From assembly GCF_026241895.1 (NCBI RefSeq), contig NZ_JAPJIV010000003.1, forward strand, positions 372,001-436,000: a DNA stretch of 64,000 bases, read 5' to 3'. The DNA comes from Pseudomonas sp. RIT-562. GTDB taxonomy: Bacteria; Pseudomonadota; Gammaproteobacteria; Pseudomonadales; Pseudomonadaceae. Below the pieces are notes generated by a model, which searched no databases, was not told where the DNA came from, and worked only from the letters and a program-made list of their open reading frames with translations. Positions 1-8,845 of this stretch are shown here, piece after piece (position 1 is the first letter of the stretch; the number at the start of each line of letters is the position of its first letter). Position numbers and translations under genes: made by a program.

Positions 1-13
1 TGAGATGCAGCAT

Positions 14-37
14 CCGACTGCCGGGTTCGGCAGTCGG
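14..37. other. stem-loop downstream of hutX
   Basis: A perfect 9-bp inverted repeat (14-22 with 29-37, loop of 6) follows the hutX stop codon. Read on the minus strand it is not followed by a T-run, so it is more likely an intra-operon RNA stem (processing or stability) than a terminator. The next hut genes, expected to be hutW and hutV, would lie left of the window. Confidence 0.45.
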
Positions 38-47
38 AAAGCTGGAC

Positions 48-1016
48 CTACAAGGCCGCGTCGATTTTTTTGGCTGCGTCGTCACTTACCCATGCATGCC
101 AGACTTCAGGATGTTCCTTGAGGAAGATTTTCGCCAGTTTCGGCGAAGCGATCCGCTCCTTGGCCATGCGCCCGAGGTTCTGGTTCAGCAAGTCGATGGG
201 CAGGTTGACCTTTTCCAGCACGGCCACCAGCTCCGGGGCTTCGTCGTGGAAGGTCTTGGACAGGCCGACCTTGATGGTTACGCTCTTGTCCACGCCCGGC
301 TTTTCCTCGAGCTTGACCAGGTCGACCTGGCCCATCAGCGGGGTCGGCGACCAGTAATAGAACAGGATCGGCTCGCCACGCTTGTAGCTCGACAGTACCG
401 CCGCATCCAGCGCCGGGCCTGTGCCTGGGCGGAAGTTGGTGTAGGTGCTTTCCAGGCCGTAGCTCTTGAGCATTTCGCTGTTGTCCAGCTCGCACGTCCA
501 GCCGGCCGGGCAATTGTAGAAACGCCCTTTGGACGGCTCTTCCTGGTCCTTGAACACGGCAGCGTACTTGGCCAGGTCGGCGATATTCTTCAGGTCCGGA
601 GCCTTGGCTTCCAGCTTGCGGCTGGCATCGCCCTCAATGACGTAACGCGGCACATACCAGCCTTCGATGGCGCCGGTAACCGGAGCGCCGACTCCGACCA
701 CCTTGCCGGCCTTCTCGGCCTTGTTCCAGACCTCGCTGCGGCCCACCCACTCCTCGGCGAAGACCTGGATATCGTTGCTGCTCAAGGCGTTTTCCATGGT
801 GATGGAGTTGCCCGGCAGGCTGTCGGTCTTGCAGTCGTAGCCTTTCTCCAGCACGACCTGCAGCACGTCGGTCAGCAACATGCCGCTTTCCCAATTGAGG
901 CCGGCAAATTTCACCGGTTTGCCCGACTCGCACCAGCCGGCTGCCTGGGTGGCGCCGGCACTGGCGAGCAGGCCCATGGAAAGTAGTGCGGTCAACAGGG
1001 TCTTGTTCGATTTCAT
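48..1016 (-). CDS. hutX: HutX-type periplasmic substrate-binding protein of a histidine/urocanate-locus ABC transporter
   Basis: A 322-residue periplasmic binding protein of the glycine betaine/proline (OpuAC/ProX) type. The first 25 or so residues form a signal peptide ending near ATQAAGW. The mature part has the Trp- and Cys-rich features of the family (AGWTCELD, YYWSPTPLM). I chose the ATG at 1016 because it starts the signal peptide and is preceded by GGAG; an in-frame upstream extension to 1085 has no such support. In Pseudomonas hut loci this gene is followed by hutW (permease) and hutV (ATPase), which would be outside the window. The family fold suggests a betaine-like ligand; histidine uptake is inferred from the locus. 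Confidence 0.85.
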   Translation of the reverse strand: MKSNKTLLTALLSMGLLASAGATQAAGWCESGKPVKFAGLNWESGMLLTDVLQVVLEKGYDCKTDSLPGNSITMENALSSNDIQVFAEEWVGRSEVWNKAEKAGKVVGVGAPVTGAIEGWYVPRYVIEGDASRKLEAKAPDLKNIADLAKYAAVFKDQEEPSKGRFYNCPAGWTCELDNSEMLKSYGLESTYTNFRPGTGPALDAAVLSSYKRGEPILFYYWSPTPLMGQVDLVKLEEKPGVDKSVTIKVGLSKTFHDEAPELVAVLEKVNLPIDLLNQNLGRMAKERIASPKLAKIFLKEHPEVWHAWVSDDAAKKIDAAL

Positions 1017-1085
1017 TGTCGTGACGCTCCTAATCATGAATGGGCTTACGGCAGTCAAGAGGCATCCAGCCCTGTCCACGTCCAA

Positions 1086-2558
1086 TCAGGCCTGCGCCGC
1101 AGCGCGACCAGCCCCGCTAGTTTTTGGTGGTGCAACGCTGTCCTGTTCGACCGGCAGGATCAGTTGATCGGGTACGGTGCCATGCCATTTCTTGGCGCAC
1201 ACGTAATATAGAGCGGCTGGCAGCACCAGGCCGATGATCCAGGAAATATCCACACCGCCCATGGCCTCTACCAGCGGGCCGGTATAGAACTTGGTGGCGA
1301 TAAACGGCAGCTGCACCAGCACACCGAACACATAGACGCTGATACCCAGGGCGTTCCAGCGGCCATAGCGACCGTTCGGATCAGCCAGCGCCGGCACGTC
1401 ATAACGCTCGCGGGTGATGCAGTAGTAGTCCACCAGGTTGATCGCGCTCCATGGCGTGAAGAACGCCAGCAGGAACAGGATGAAAGACTTGAACGCTCCG
1501 AGGAACGAGTGTTGGCCGAGCAGTGCGATCAAGGTCGCAGTACCGACGATAAACAGCACGAACACCAGGCGCTGCAGGCGCGACACCTGCAGGTGACCAC
1601 GAAATCCGCTGATGATGGTCGCGATGCACATGAAGCTGCCGTAGGAGTTCAGCGTGGAAATGGTGACCTTGCCGAATGCGATGCTGAAGTACAGCAAAGC
1701 AGCGGTGGCACCGGTACCGCCCAGGCCGACAATGTAGGCGACTTCATGACCGGCGAACTGGCCGTTGGCCGATGCGGCGGCAAACACGCCGAGAATCATC
1801 GCCACCTGTGCGCCGATCACCGACCCTGCGCCCGCAGCGAAAAAGGTTTTCACCGAGGATGTATTGCTTGGCAGGTAGCGAGAGTAGTCCGCCACGTACG
1901 GGCCGAAAGCAATCTGCCAGGACGCCGCGAGTGACACCGCCAGCAGGAAGCTGCTCCAGCTGAAGTGGCGGATTTGCAGGAGTGCGCCAACGTCGGTCTG
2001 GCTCATCAGGCGATAGAACAGGTAGACAAAGGCAATCACGCCAATGACGCTGGCGACACGGCCGATCCAGTGGATCACCCGATAGCCGAGCACCGTGACC
2101 AGCACGATCACGCTGGCGAAGATGAGGATACCGACGCTGTCGCTGACGCCAAACAACTGGCCCAGCGCCTGCCCGGACAGCACGGTTCCGGTGGCAGTGA
2201 AGCCCAGGTACATCAGGCACACCAGCACAATCGGGATCGCCGCGCCGTACACGCCGAACTGCACCCGGCTGGAGATCATCTGCGGCAAGCCCAGTTTGGG
2301 CCCTTGCGCCGCATGCAATGCCATGACCCCGCCGCCCAGCAGTTGTCCGATCAACAGACCGATCAACGACCAGAACACGTCACCGCCCAGCACCACGGCC
2401 AGGGCCCCGGTGACAATCGCGGTGATTTGCAGGTTGGCACCCATCCACAGGGTGAACTGGCTCAACAGACGACCGTGTCTTTCCGCTTCCGGGATGTAGT
2501 CGATCGAGCGCTTCTCGATCAAGGGTTTATTGCCTGCACGATCGTTGTTAACAGCCAT
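1086..2558 (-). CDS. hutTu: NCS1/CodB-family permease of the hut locus (probable urocanate transporter)
   Basis: A 490-residue inner-membrane protein with about 12 hydrophobic segments of the nucleobase:cation symporter-1 (cytosine permease CodB) family; the N-terminal soluble stretch contains RSIDYIPEAERHG. It lies between hutU and hutX on the same strand. In P. fluorescens hut loci the permease at this place has been linked to urocanate uptake, so the symbol rests on position rather than on residues. The ATG at 2558 has GAGG upstream. The 155-bp gap to hutU holds an inverted REP pair, which may uncouple its expression from hutU. Cytosine or allantoin transport would be the alternative for this family. 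Confidence 0.8.
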   Translation of the reverse strand: MAVNNDRAGNKPLIEKRSIDYIPEAERHGRLLSQFTLWMGANLQITAIVTGALAVVLGGDVFWSLIGLLIGQLLGGGVMALHAAQGPKLGLPQMISSRVQFGVYGAAIPIVLVCLMYLGFTATGTVLSGQALGQLFGVSDSVGILIFASVIVLVTVLGYRVIHWIGRVASVIGVIAFVYLFYRLMSQTDVGALLQIRHFSWSSFLLAVSLAASWQIAFGPYVADYSRYLPSNTSSVKTFFAAGAGSVIGAQVAMILGVFAAASANGQFAGHEVAYIVGLGGTGATAALLYFSIAFGKVTISTLNSYGSFMCIATIISGFRGHLQVSRLQRLVFVLFIVGTATLIALLGQHSFLGAFKSFILFLLAFFTPWSAINLVDYYCITRERYDVPALADPNGRYGRWNALGISVYVFGVLVQLPFIATKFYTGPLVEAMGGVDISWIIGLVLPAALYYVCAKKWHGTVPDQLILPVEQDSVAPPKTSGAGRAAAQA

Positions 2559-2601
2559 GATTCAACCTCTGTGGATTGTTATTCTGGGTTGGCGAGCTTT
2601 C

Positions 2602-2705
2602 TGTAGCAGCTGCCGAAGGCTGCGTCGGGTTGCGAAGCGACCCCGGCATTCCGAAACGGAAAGAAGGTCCTTCGGCCCTTAACGCAGCCTGCGGCAGCTG
2701 CTACA
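2602..2705. repeat. inverted REP pair between hutU and the hut permease
   Basis: Two imperfect REP palindromes in opposite orientation, containing CTGCCGAAGGCTGCG (about 2609-2623) and its diverged inverted mate (2683-2699), separated by about 55 bp. It sits inside a presumed operon, 9 bp past the hutU stop, where it could form a strong transcript stem. Confidence 0.8.
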
Positions 2706-2713
2706 TAGGTTAT

Positions 2714-4396
2714 TTACTTGCCGGTGATCATCGGCAGGTTCAGGCCCTGCTCCTTGGCGCAATCGATCGCAATCTGATAACCCGCATCGGCGTGACGCAT
2801 CACTCCGGTCGCCGGGTCGTTGTGCAGCACGCGAGCAATTCGCTCGGCCGCTTCGTCAGTACCGTCGCACACAATCACCATGCCCGAGTGCTGGGAGAAG
2901 CCCATGCCGACGCCGCCGCCGTGGTGCAGGGAAACCCAGGTCGCGCCGCTGGCGGTGTTCAACAGCGCGTTGAGCAGAGGCCAGTCGGACACGGCGTCGG
3001 AACCGTCCTGCATCGATTCGGTTTCGCGGTTCGGGCTGGCAACAGAGCCGGAATCCAGGTGATCACGACCGATTACGATCGGCGCCGACAGCTCGCCACT
3101 ACGCACCATTTCGTTGAATGCCAGGCCCAGCTTGGCGCGCAAGCCCAGGCCAACCCAGCAGATACGCGCCGGCAAACCCTGGAAGCTGATGCGTTCGCGC
3201 GCCATGTCCAACCAGTTGTGCAGGTGGGCGTCGTCTGGGATCAATTCCTTGACCTTCGCGTCGGTCTTGTAAATGTCTTGCGGGTCGCCCGACAGCGCCG
3301 CCCAGCGGAACGGGCCGATGCCACGGCAGAACAGCGGACGAATATAGGCCGGTACGAAACCAGGGAAGTCGAAGGCGTTTTCCACGCCCTCTTCCTGGGC
3401 CATCTGGCGGATGTTGTTGCCGTAGTCGAAGGTTGGAATGCCTTGCTTCTGGAATTCGAGCATCGCTTTCACGTGCACGGCCATCGACTGCTTGGCGGCC
3501 TTGACCACGGCAGCAGGCTCGGTCTTGGCGCGAGCGCGGTACTCTTCCCAAGTCCAACCGGCTGGCAGGTAACCATTGAGCGGATCGTGGGCGCTGGTCT
3601 GGTCGGTGACCATGTCCGGACGCACACCGCGACGCACCAGTTCCGGCAGGATTTCCGCCGCGTTGCCCAGCAGCGCGATGGAAATCGCCTTGCCTTCCTT
3701 GGTGTACTTGTCGATACGCGCCAGCGCGTCGTCGAGGTCTGTGGCTTGCTCATCGACGTAGCGGCTGTTCAGGCGGAAATCGATGCTCACCTGCTGGCAT
3801 TCGATGTTCAGCGAGCAGGCGCCAGCCAGAGTCGCGGCTAGCGGTTGAGCGCCGCCCATGCCGCCCAGGCCCGCAGTCAGCACCCAACGACCTTTGAGGT
3901 CATCGTTGTAGTGTTGGCGACCGGCTTCGACGAAGGTTTCGTAGGTGCCCTGGACGATGCCCTGACTGCCGATGTAGATCCAGCTGCCGGCAGTCATCTG
4001 GCCGTACATGGCCAGGCCTTTGGCGTCGAGTTCGTTGAAGTGTTCCCAGCTCGCCCAGTGTGGCACCAGGTTGGAGTTGGCGATCAGGACGCGCGGAGCA
4101 TTGGTGTGGGTCTTGAACACGCCGACCGGCTTGCCGGATTGCACCAGCAGGGTCTCGTCGTCGTTCAGGTTGGTCAGGCTTTCGACGATCTTGTCGTAGC
4201 ACTCCCAGTTACGTGCCGCACGACCGATACCACCGTAAACCACCAATTCTTTGGGGTTCTCGGCGACTTCCGGGTCGAGGTTGTTCATCAACATGCGCAG
4301 CGGTGCTTCAGTCAGCCAGCTCTTGGCGGTCAGCTTGTTACCGCGGGCGGCACGGATTTCTACGTCACGAAACTTAGTGGTTTTGTTGTCAGTCAC
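2714..4396 (-). CDS. hutU: urocanate hydratase (urocanase)
   Basis: A 560-residue urocanase, which converts urocanate to imidazolonepropionate with a tightly bound NAD+; second step of histidine degradation, cytoplasmic. The nucleotide-binding glycine motif GLGGMGG is at residues 176-182, the conserved [10 protein letters not shown] at 357-366, and the Cys matching catalytic Cys410 of P. putida urocanase is Cys413 in ARICWVGLG. Length matches the family (about 557). Translation starts with GTG at 4396 behind GAGGAG. A sigma-54 type promoter and a HutC operator lie just upstream (4434-4449 and 4529-4544), so induction by urocanate and by low nitrogen/carbon regulators is expected. Confidence 0.97.
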   Translation of the reverse strand: MTDNKTTKFRDVEIRAARGNKLTAKSWLTEAPLRMLMNNLDPEVAENPKELVVYGGIGRAARNWECYDKIVESLTNLNDDETLLVQSGKPVGVFKTHTNAPRVLIANSNLVPHWASWEHFNELDAKGLAMYGQMTAGSWIYIGSQGIVQGTYETFVEAGRQHYNDDLKGRWVLTAGLGGMGGAQPLAATLAGACSLNIECQQVSIDFRLNSRYVDEQATDLDDALARIDKYTKEGKAISIALLGNAAEILPELVRRGVRPDMVTDQTSAHDPLNGYLPAGWTWEEYRARAKTEPAAVVKAAKQSMAVHVKAMLEFQKQGIPTFDYGNNIRQMAQEEGVENAFDFPGFVPAYIRPLFCRGIGPFRWAALSGDPQDIYKTDAKVKELIPDDAHLHNWLDMARERISFQGLPARICWVGLGLRAKLGLAFNEMVRSGELSAPIVIGRDHLDSGSVASPNRETESMQDGSDAVSDWPLLNALLNTASGATWVSLHHGGGVGMGFSQHSGMVIVCDGTDEAAERIARVLHNDPATGVMRHADAGYQIAIDCAKEQGLNLPMITGK

Positions 4397-4433
4397 GAAA
4401 AAGACTCCTCAGCGATCAATTCAAACCAACCCT

Positions 4434-4449
4434 GGCAGTGGGCAAGCCA
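4434..4449 (-). promoter_or_regulatory. sigma-54 (-24/-12) promoter of hutU
   Basis: On the minus strand TGGCTTGCCCACTGCC fits the GG-N10-GC rule of RpoN promoters. The -12 element is about 38 nt from the hutU GTG. A sigma-54 dependent hutU promoter activated by CbrB or NtrC is established for Pseudomonas; this exact site is my reading. Confidence 0.75.
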
Positions 4450-4528
4450 GCCTGTGCGCGTCGTTGCGCCACAAGCGAATCAGTGGACGCGGCGAGGAGT
4501 CTCGATCGACTCATACGCATACGTCTTT

Positions 4529-4544
4529 ACTTGTACATACAAGC
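4529..4544. promoter_or_regulatory. HutC-type operator upstream of hutU
   Basis: ACTTGTACATACAAGC: on the hutU strand it reads CTTGTATGTACAAG, an imperfect palindrome like the HutC sites at Pseudomonas hut promoters and related to TGTATATACA in front of hutF in this window. It lies about 80 bp upstream of the sigma-54 promoter, where a repressor could hinder activator contact. Confidence 0.65.
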
Positions 4545-4675
4545 ATATGCAATCGAGCGGCCAACTTGTTGGATGGGTATTCAAGAAAACTTCGTGAAGG
4601 GCTGGGAGGCCTGTAGATCAAGGGTTTTGACGCGCATGAAATTTTTTCGGGGAATTTGAGCGCACGCGGGAGGGC

Positions 4676-4721
4676 TGTTACTGGAGCGCGGTTTTGCGCC
4701 ACGCTGGGGCGTTCGGTAACA
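4676..4721. promoter_or_regulatory. candidate CbrB binding site (TGTTAC / GTAACA inverted repeat)
   Basis: TGTTAC at 4676-4681 faces GTAACA at 4716-4721 across 34 bp. The CbrB consensus as I recall it is TGTTAC-N14-GTAACA; here the spacing is 20 bp larger, about two helical turns. It lies about 230 bp upstream of the sigma-54 promoter, a normal distance for an enhancer site. Inference only. Confidence 0.35.
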
Positions 4722-4755
4722 AAGTGGTGCGCGTTTTGGAACGTCGGAAAGCAAA

Positions 4756-4837
4756 AAATCGCAGCCTTCGGCAGCTCCTACGATGAGATGGCGTACACCC
4801 GTAGGAGCTGTCGAGTGAAACGAGGCTGCGATCTTTT
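4756..4837. repeat. inverted REP pair between hutD and the hutU promoter
   Basis: Two REP palindromes of the ATCGCAGCCTTCGGCAGCTC type in opposite orientation; the right-hand copy has diverged (GAGTGAAACGAGGCTGCG). It sits just past the hutD stop codon. Confidence 0.85.
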
Positions 4838-4849
4838 AAAAACTTTATA

Positions 4850-5416
4850 TCAGCGTGCAGTCAGCTCGATCACACAGCAGGGGCCAGTACTGCAAACTTC
4901 CAGCAGACCGGCATTGCCATCAACTTGCAGGCAATCATGGCGGCCTAATTGCTGGGCACTGTTACCGACTTTCACTTCTAATGCGTCAGTGACACTGAAC
5001 ACCAGCACAGTCTGCGCCGAACTGAAAAACCGTTGCTCGCCGTCCAGCCACTGCAGCCGCGCGTCGTAACGCTGCGGAGCATAAATCAGGTTGAAATCGC
5101 GGATCGGGCCGCCGAGCAATGTACAGGACACCTGGCTCTCGCCACTGAAAGCAAATGGGTTCAGCGGTAACAATGCAGGCGTGTCCTGGCCGTCGACGCG
5201 CAACGTCATGCCATCGCCCTGCAGTACGGTAATCACCCGTTGATAACCGGCGAACGTGGAAAAGCCGCCCGATTCGCCAATATCGGCAATCGACAGGCGC
5301 CAGCCGAAACCATCCAGGCCATCGCCAGCGTCGCGGGTAATTTCCTCAGTACTGCCGCCGCCGTTTTTCCACGGCATGCGCGGGTAGTCTTTGGCGCGTA
5401 AAACCTGTGTTTTCAT
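4850..5416 (-). CDS. hutD: HutD family protein
   Basis: A 188-residue double-stranded beta-helix (cupin-like) protein of the HutD family, cotranscribed with hutC. It contains the typical N-terminal KDYPRMPWKNGGG (residues 7-19) with TEEITRD and GFGWRLSIADI further on. HutD is needed for full growth on histidine or urocanate in P. fluorescens and has been proposed to act as a governor setting an upper limit on hut activity; its biochemistry is not settled. The ATG overlaps the hutC stop (ATGA), so the two are translationally coupled. Confidence 0.93.
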   Translation of the reverse strand: MKTQVLRAKDYPRMPWKNGGGSTEEITRDAGDGLDGFGWRLSIADIGESGGFSTFAGYQRVITVLQGDGMTLRVDGQDTPALLPLNPFAFSGESQVSCTLLGGPIRDFNLIYAPQRYDARLQWLDGEQRFFSSAQTVLVFSVTDALEVKVGNSAQQLGRHDCLQVDGNAGLLEVCSTGPCCVIELTAR

Positions 5417-6162
5417 TTATGAAAGCGTCCTTCCAGACGATGACGGGAACCCGGGTGGATCAGGCGCGCTGCAGTCACCGGCTGGCGGCCGGACCACGTA
5501 CGCCGGCGAATCAGCAGGCACGGCTCGCCCTTCTCGATTTGCAGTAACTTGCATTCGCTGGCTTCAGCCAGAATCGCCTCCACCACGTGCTCGCCTTCGG
5601 TCAGCGGTGCAACCTGGTTCAGGTAGGCGTAAGGCGTTTGCAGGGTGAAGTCTTGCTTGAGGTAATCCGGAGCCACCAGCGCGTTGACGAAACGGTCTTC
5701 GATCTGCACCGGAATATCATTTTCGAAGTGCACGATCAGCGAATGGAAGACCTTCTGGCCTTCGCGCATGTCCAGCGCCAGGGCGCGCTCGGAGCCGGCC
5801 GCTTCCTCTTCGAGGGTGATCACCTTGCAGGTGTGACGATGGCCGCGAGAGGCGATTTCGTCGGCGATGTTGTGCACTTCAAACAGCGCCGACTGGCTTT
5901 TCGGCTCGGCGACGAACGTGCCCACGCCCTGCATGCGCACCAACAGACCGTCAGCGGTCATTTCGCGCAGGGCACGGTTGATGGTCATTCGGCTGAAACC
6001 CAGTTGGCTGACCAGTTCGCTTTCCGACGGCACCCGGTAGTGCGGCGGCCAGTTACCACTGTCGATTTGCTGGGTGATCATCTGTTTGACGCGGGCGTAC
6101 AAGGGCGCCGGACTGTCGCCCATGTTCGCGGCCAACGGAGAGACTGCAGGCGGAGTCGGCAC
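5413..6162 (-). CDS. hutC: histidine utilisation repressor (GntR family)
   Basis: A 249-residue transcriptional repressor: N-terminal GntR winged helix-turn-helix (about residues 18-85, with PLYARVKQMI and FSRMTINRALREM) followed by a UTRA ligand domain that in HutC binds urocanate. It shuts off hut transcription until urocanate accumulates. The start is taken as GTG at 6162; an internal ATG at 6123 (MGDSPAPLY) would remove only the weakly conserved leader. Palindromes expected for HutC occur in front of hutF (6228-6243) and hutU (4529-4544). The 107-bp divergent region with hutF makes autoregulation likely. Confidence 0.95.
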   Translation of the reverse strand: MPTPPAVSPLAANMGDSPAPLYARVKQMITQQIDSGNWPPHYRVPSESELVSQLGFSRMTINRALREMTADGLLVRMQGVGTFVAEPKSQSALFEVHNIADEIASRGHRHTCKVITLEEEAAGSERALALDMREGQKVFHSLIVHFENDIPVQIEDRFVNALVAPDYLKQDFTLQTPYAYLNQVAPLTEGEHVVEAILAEASECKLLQIEKGEPCLLIRRRTWSGRQPVTAARLIHPGSRHRLEGRFHK

Positions 6163-6227
6163 GGTTAATCCTTGTTCGTCTGGAAGAGATTGCTAGCTTG
6201 CCGGAGTTTACCGGGCAGGCAAACGTC

Positions 6228-6243
6228 TGTATATGTATATACA
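6228..6243. promoter_or_regulatory. HutC operator between hutC and hutF
   Basis: TGTATATGTATATACA contains the perfect palindrome TGTATATACA at 6234-6243, the HutC-type GntR operator. It is centred between the divergent hutC and hutF starts, so one repressor dimer could control both. Confidence 0.75.
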
Positions 6244-6269
6244 AATAACACACGATGGGGTGCTGAACC

Positions 6270-7634
6270 ATGTCCGCCTTCTTTGCCGAACGCGCGCTGC
6301 TGCCTAATGGATGGGCCAATGATGTACGTCTTGAGGTCAGCGCCGATGGCGTGCTGACCCTTGTCCAGGCCGATTCTCATGCAGATGGCGCCGAACGGAT
6401 AAAGGGGCCGCTGCTCCCGGGCATGCCGAATTTGCACTCCCATGCTTTCCAGCGGGCGATGGCCGGGCTGGCGGAAGTGGCAGGCAACCCGAACGACAGT
6501 TTCTGGACCTGGCGCGACCTGATGTACCGTCTCGTCGGAAAAATCAGCCCGGACCAACTCGGCGTGATCGCCCGGCAGCTGTACATCGAGATGCTCAAGG
6601 CCGGTTATACCTCGGTCGCTGAATTTCATTATGTGCACCACGACACCAGCGGCCAGGCGTATGCCGACCCTGCCGAGCTGGCGCTGCGCGTCAGCCAGGC
6701 CGCGTCTTCCGCCGGCATCGGCCTGACCTTGCTGCCGGTGCTCTACAGCCATTCCGGCTTCGGTGGCCAAGCGCCCAACGACGGTCAGCGCCGCTTTATC
6801 AACAGCACTGAAAACTACCTCAAGCTGCAGTCGCGCCTGCAGCCGATTCTGGCTGGGCAACCGGCGCAGTCCCTGGGTTTGTGTTTCCATTCGTTGCGCG
6901 CTGTCACGCCGGAGCAAATCAGTGAAGTACTGGCGGCCAGCGACAAACAGTGCCCCGTACACATTCACATCGCCGAACAGCAGAAGGAGGTCGATGACTG
7001 CCTGAACTGGAGCGGTCGCCGACCTCTGCAATGGCTGTATGAGAACACCGAAGTGGATGAGCGCTGGTGCCTGGTCCACGCCACCCACGCCAACGCGGAA
7101 GAAGTCACGCTGATGGCCAGAAGTCGCGCTATTGCGGGCCTGTGCCTGACCACTGAAGCCAACCTGGGTGACGGGATTTTCCCGGCGGTGGATTTCCTCG
7201 CTCAGGGCGGACGCATGGGTATCGGCTCCGACAGCCACGTTTCATTGAGCGTGGTGGAGGAGTTGCGTTGGCTGGAATATGGCCAGCGCCTGCGTGACCA
7301 GCGGCGCAATCGACTGTATGGCGCGGATCAACCGATGGTTGGCCGCACGCTCTATGACGCCGCGCTGGACGGCGGGGCGCAGGCGCTGGGGCAGCCGATT
7401 GGCGCACTGGAAGTTGGCAAGCGTGCAGACTGGCTGGTGCTGGACGGCAGCGACCCGTATCTGGCAACGGCCAGCGGTGACGCAATTCTCAACCGTTGGC
7501 TGTTCGCTGGCGGCGATCGCCAGGTGCGCGATGTGCTGGTCAATGGCCAGTGGGTCGTGCGCGACGGGCATCATGGCGCAGAAGAAGAAAGCAACCGCGC
7601 GTTCACCCAGGTCCTGCGCGATCTGCTCGGTTAA
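6270..7634 (+). CDS. hutF: formimidoylglutamate deiminase
   Basis: A 454-residue metal-dependent amidohydrolase that deiminates N-formimino-L-glutamate to N-formylglutamate and ammonia, the entry to the five-step Pseudomonas histidine pathway (HutG then hydrolyses the product). The metal-binding HxH is His56/His58 in GMPNLHSHAF, with later ligand candidates in HIHIAEQ and LVHATHA and the acidic residue in GIGSDSHVS. Length agrees with the family. It is transcribed away from hutCD under the operator at 6228-6243 and ends in a REP pair. Confidence 0.96.
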   Translation: MSAFFAERALLPNGWANDVRLEVSADGVLTLVQADSHADGAERIKGPLLPGMPNLHSHAFQRAMAGLAEVAGNPNDSFWTWRDLMYRLVGKISPDQLGVIARQLYIEMLKAGYTSVAEFHYVHHDTSGQAYADPAELALRVSQAASSAGIGLTLLPVLYSHSGFGGQAPNDGQRRFINSTENYLKLQSRLQPILAGQPAQSLGLCFHSLRAVTPEQISEVLAASDKQCPVHIHIAEQQKEVDDCLNWSGRRPLQWLYENTEVDERWCLVHATHANAEEVTLMARSRAIAGLCLTTEANLGDGIFPAVDFLAQGGRMGIGSDSHVSLSVVEELRWLEYGQRLRDQRRNRLYGADQPMVGRTLYDAALDGGAQALGQPIGALEVGKRADWLVLDGSDPYLATASGDAILNRWLFAGGDRQVRDVLVNGQWVVRDGHHGAEEESNRAFTQVLRDLLG

Positions 7635-7639
7635 AAGCA

Positions 7640-7712
7640 AAAGATCGCAGCCTTCGGCAGCTCCTACAGGGATCGAGTGATTCTGTAGGAGCTGCCGAAG
7701 GCTGCGATCTTT
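7640..7712. repeat. inverted REP pair after hutF
   Basis: AGATCGCAGCCTTCGGCAGC and its perfect inverted copy, 20-odd bp apart, in the convergent gap between hutF and the lipocalin gene. With flanking A/T tracts it can act as a bidirectional terminator. Confidence 0.9.
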
Positions 7713-7727
7713 CTTTCAACCCCACCG

Positions 7728-8297
7728 CTAGTTCGAGGTCTTGGCCATCTGCGTGTCCGACGCACGCCAGATCAATCGTGTAGTGTCATAACCCTGCTGA
7801 CGCGCCTTGCTCAGCAGTTCTTCCCGCACGACGCCATTGACCGTCGGAGTACGTGCCAGCAACCACAGATAACGCCGGCTCGGATCGCCGACGATCGCCG
7901 TCTTGTAGTCATCGCTGACATACAGTACCCAGTACTCGCCCTTCGCTACACCCGGCAGCAAGCGGGAAAACCAGTTGTCGAACTCGACCCACAACTTGTC
8001 AGTCTTGCCAGGCACCTGCGGCCAGGCCGTACCCTTGGCTTCCTCCCACTGCCAATCCGCCGTCAGGCAGCGGTTCAGCACCAGCACATTACCGTCGGGC
8101 TTGAGGGTGTAATGGGCTTCGGATTGCGCACAGTTGCGCTGGAAATACATCGGCAGGCGTGCCAGCTCATACCAGGTGCCCTGATACTTCTTCAGGTTGA
8201 CGCTATTGACGGTTTTCGGCGCCAACGAATCATCGCCAGAAGTGGCGCAGCCGGCCAATACCAGGCCAGCTAAAAGTACAAATAATAACCGCTTCAT
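7728..8297 (-). CDS. blc: outer-membrane lipocalin (Blc-like)
   Basis: A 189-residue lipoprotein: signal peptide with lipobox LAGC giving lipidated Cys17, then a lipocalin barrel with the signature G40-T-W42 in KKYQGTWYELARLP and the conserved NxCxTADW-like and Y(W)VLYV segments. Bacterial lipocalins of this size sit in the outer membrane and bind lysophospholipid or fatty-acid-like ligands; a role in envelope stress is usual for the family but is not shown here. It lies 31 bp upstream-to-downstream from another small lipoprotein gene (8329-8583), suggesting a two-gene operon. Confidence 0.9.
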   Translation of the reverse strand: MKRLLFVLLAGLVLAGCATSGDDSLAPKTVNSVNLKKYQGTWYELARLPMYFQRNCAQSEAHYTLKPDGNVLVLNRCLTADWQWEEAKGTAWPQVPGKTDKLWVEFDNWFSRLLPGVAKGEYWVLYVSDDYKTAIVGDPSRRYLWLLARTPTVNGVVREELLSKARQQGYDTTRLIWRASDTQMAKTSN

Positions 8298-8328
8298 TGT
8301 TTTTCTCCCGCGGGCGCGATGCCCCGGT

Positions 8329-8583
8329 TTACTTCAGGCCTTGGCCAGAAAACATCAACACTTTGTCACCGGCGTACTGCACGCTGATAAAGCTGTTCTT
8401 GTCGCCCCAGGTGCAACTGGACATGCCGAGCGCGCCGGAGCAATCGGCGGGTTTACCGAGCAAGGATTCAACCTCGGCCTTGGGCATGCCGGCGGACAGC
8501 TTCGAATAGTTTTCCTGATTGACCTTGCTGCATGCGGCCAACAACACGCAGAACGAAAGCAGGGCGATAGAGCGCAGCGACAT
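8329..8583 (-). CDS. small lipoprotein with BamE/SmpA-like fold
   Basis: An 84-residue predicted lipoprotein with lipobox LAAC (Cys18). The rest, NYSKLSAGMPKAEVESLLGKP, is the helix-turn pattern of the BamE/DUF3862 group, and two Cys (PADCSG, SSCTWG) could pair. The family holds small periplasmic lipoproteins; this one is too short to be BamE itself. It lies directly upstream of the lipocalin gene on the same strand. Function unknown. Confidence 0.75.
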   Translation of the reverse strand: MSLRSIALLSFCVLLAACSKVNQENYSKLSAGMPKAEVESLLGKPADCSGALGMSSCTWGDKNSFISVQYAGDKVLMFSGQGLK

Positions 8584-8794
8584 GGTGTAGCTCCTGGGGC
8601 GAAGGGGGTTGGCATGGCTGCCAAGCAGAAGCTTAGAAGAGAAAACCCCATTCTGGTTCCCCGGCCTACGGGCTATTTATCAGGCCACTCGTCTGGCATA
8701 TGCCGAAAAATCAGCAACTTTGCGGTCCCATCCCACATTTCATCGATTTTGCGCCGTAACGCCTAATCTTTGGCGCTGCCCGGTCGACACATCA

Positions 8795-8818
8795 TGTAGG
8801 AGCGAGCTCGCTCCAACA
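8795..8818. repeat. single REP-like palindrome
   Basis: TGTAGGAGCGAGCTCGCTCC is a short solitary copy of the GAGC/GCTC REP type seen as pairs elsewhere. It lies just upstream of the chemoreceptor gene, in an otherwise featureless 262-bp gap. Confidence 0.55.
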
Positions 8819-8845
8819 CTAGCCCCCTCCGCGGTAGCTCACTTA

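Larger units (their letters stand above)
4397..4849. other. hutU-hutD intergenic regulatory region
   Basis: A 453-bp stretch with no gene I can support. From hutU outward it holds the ribosome-binding site, a sigma-54 promoter (4434-4449), a HutC-like operator (4529-4544), a TGTTAC/GTAACA inverted repeat that may bind CbrB (4676-4721), and an inverted REP pair next to the end of hutD (4756-4837). Confidence 0.7.
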
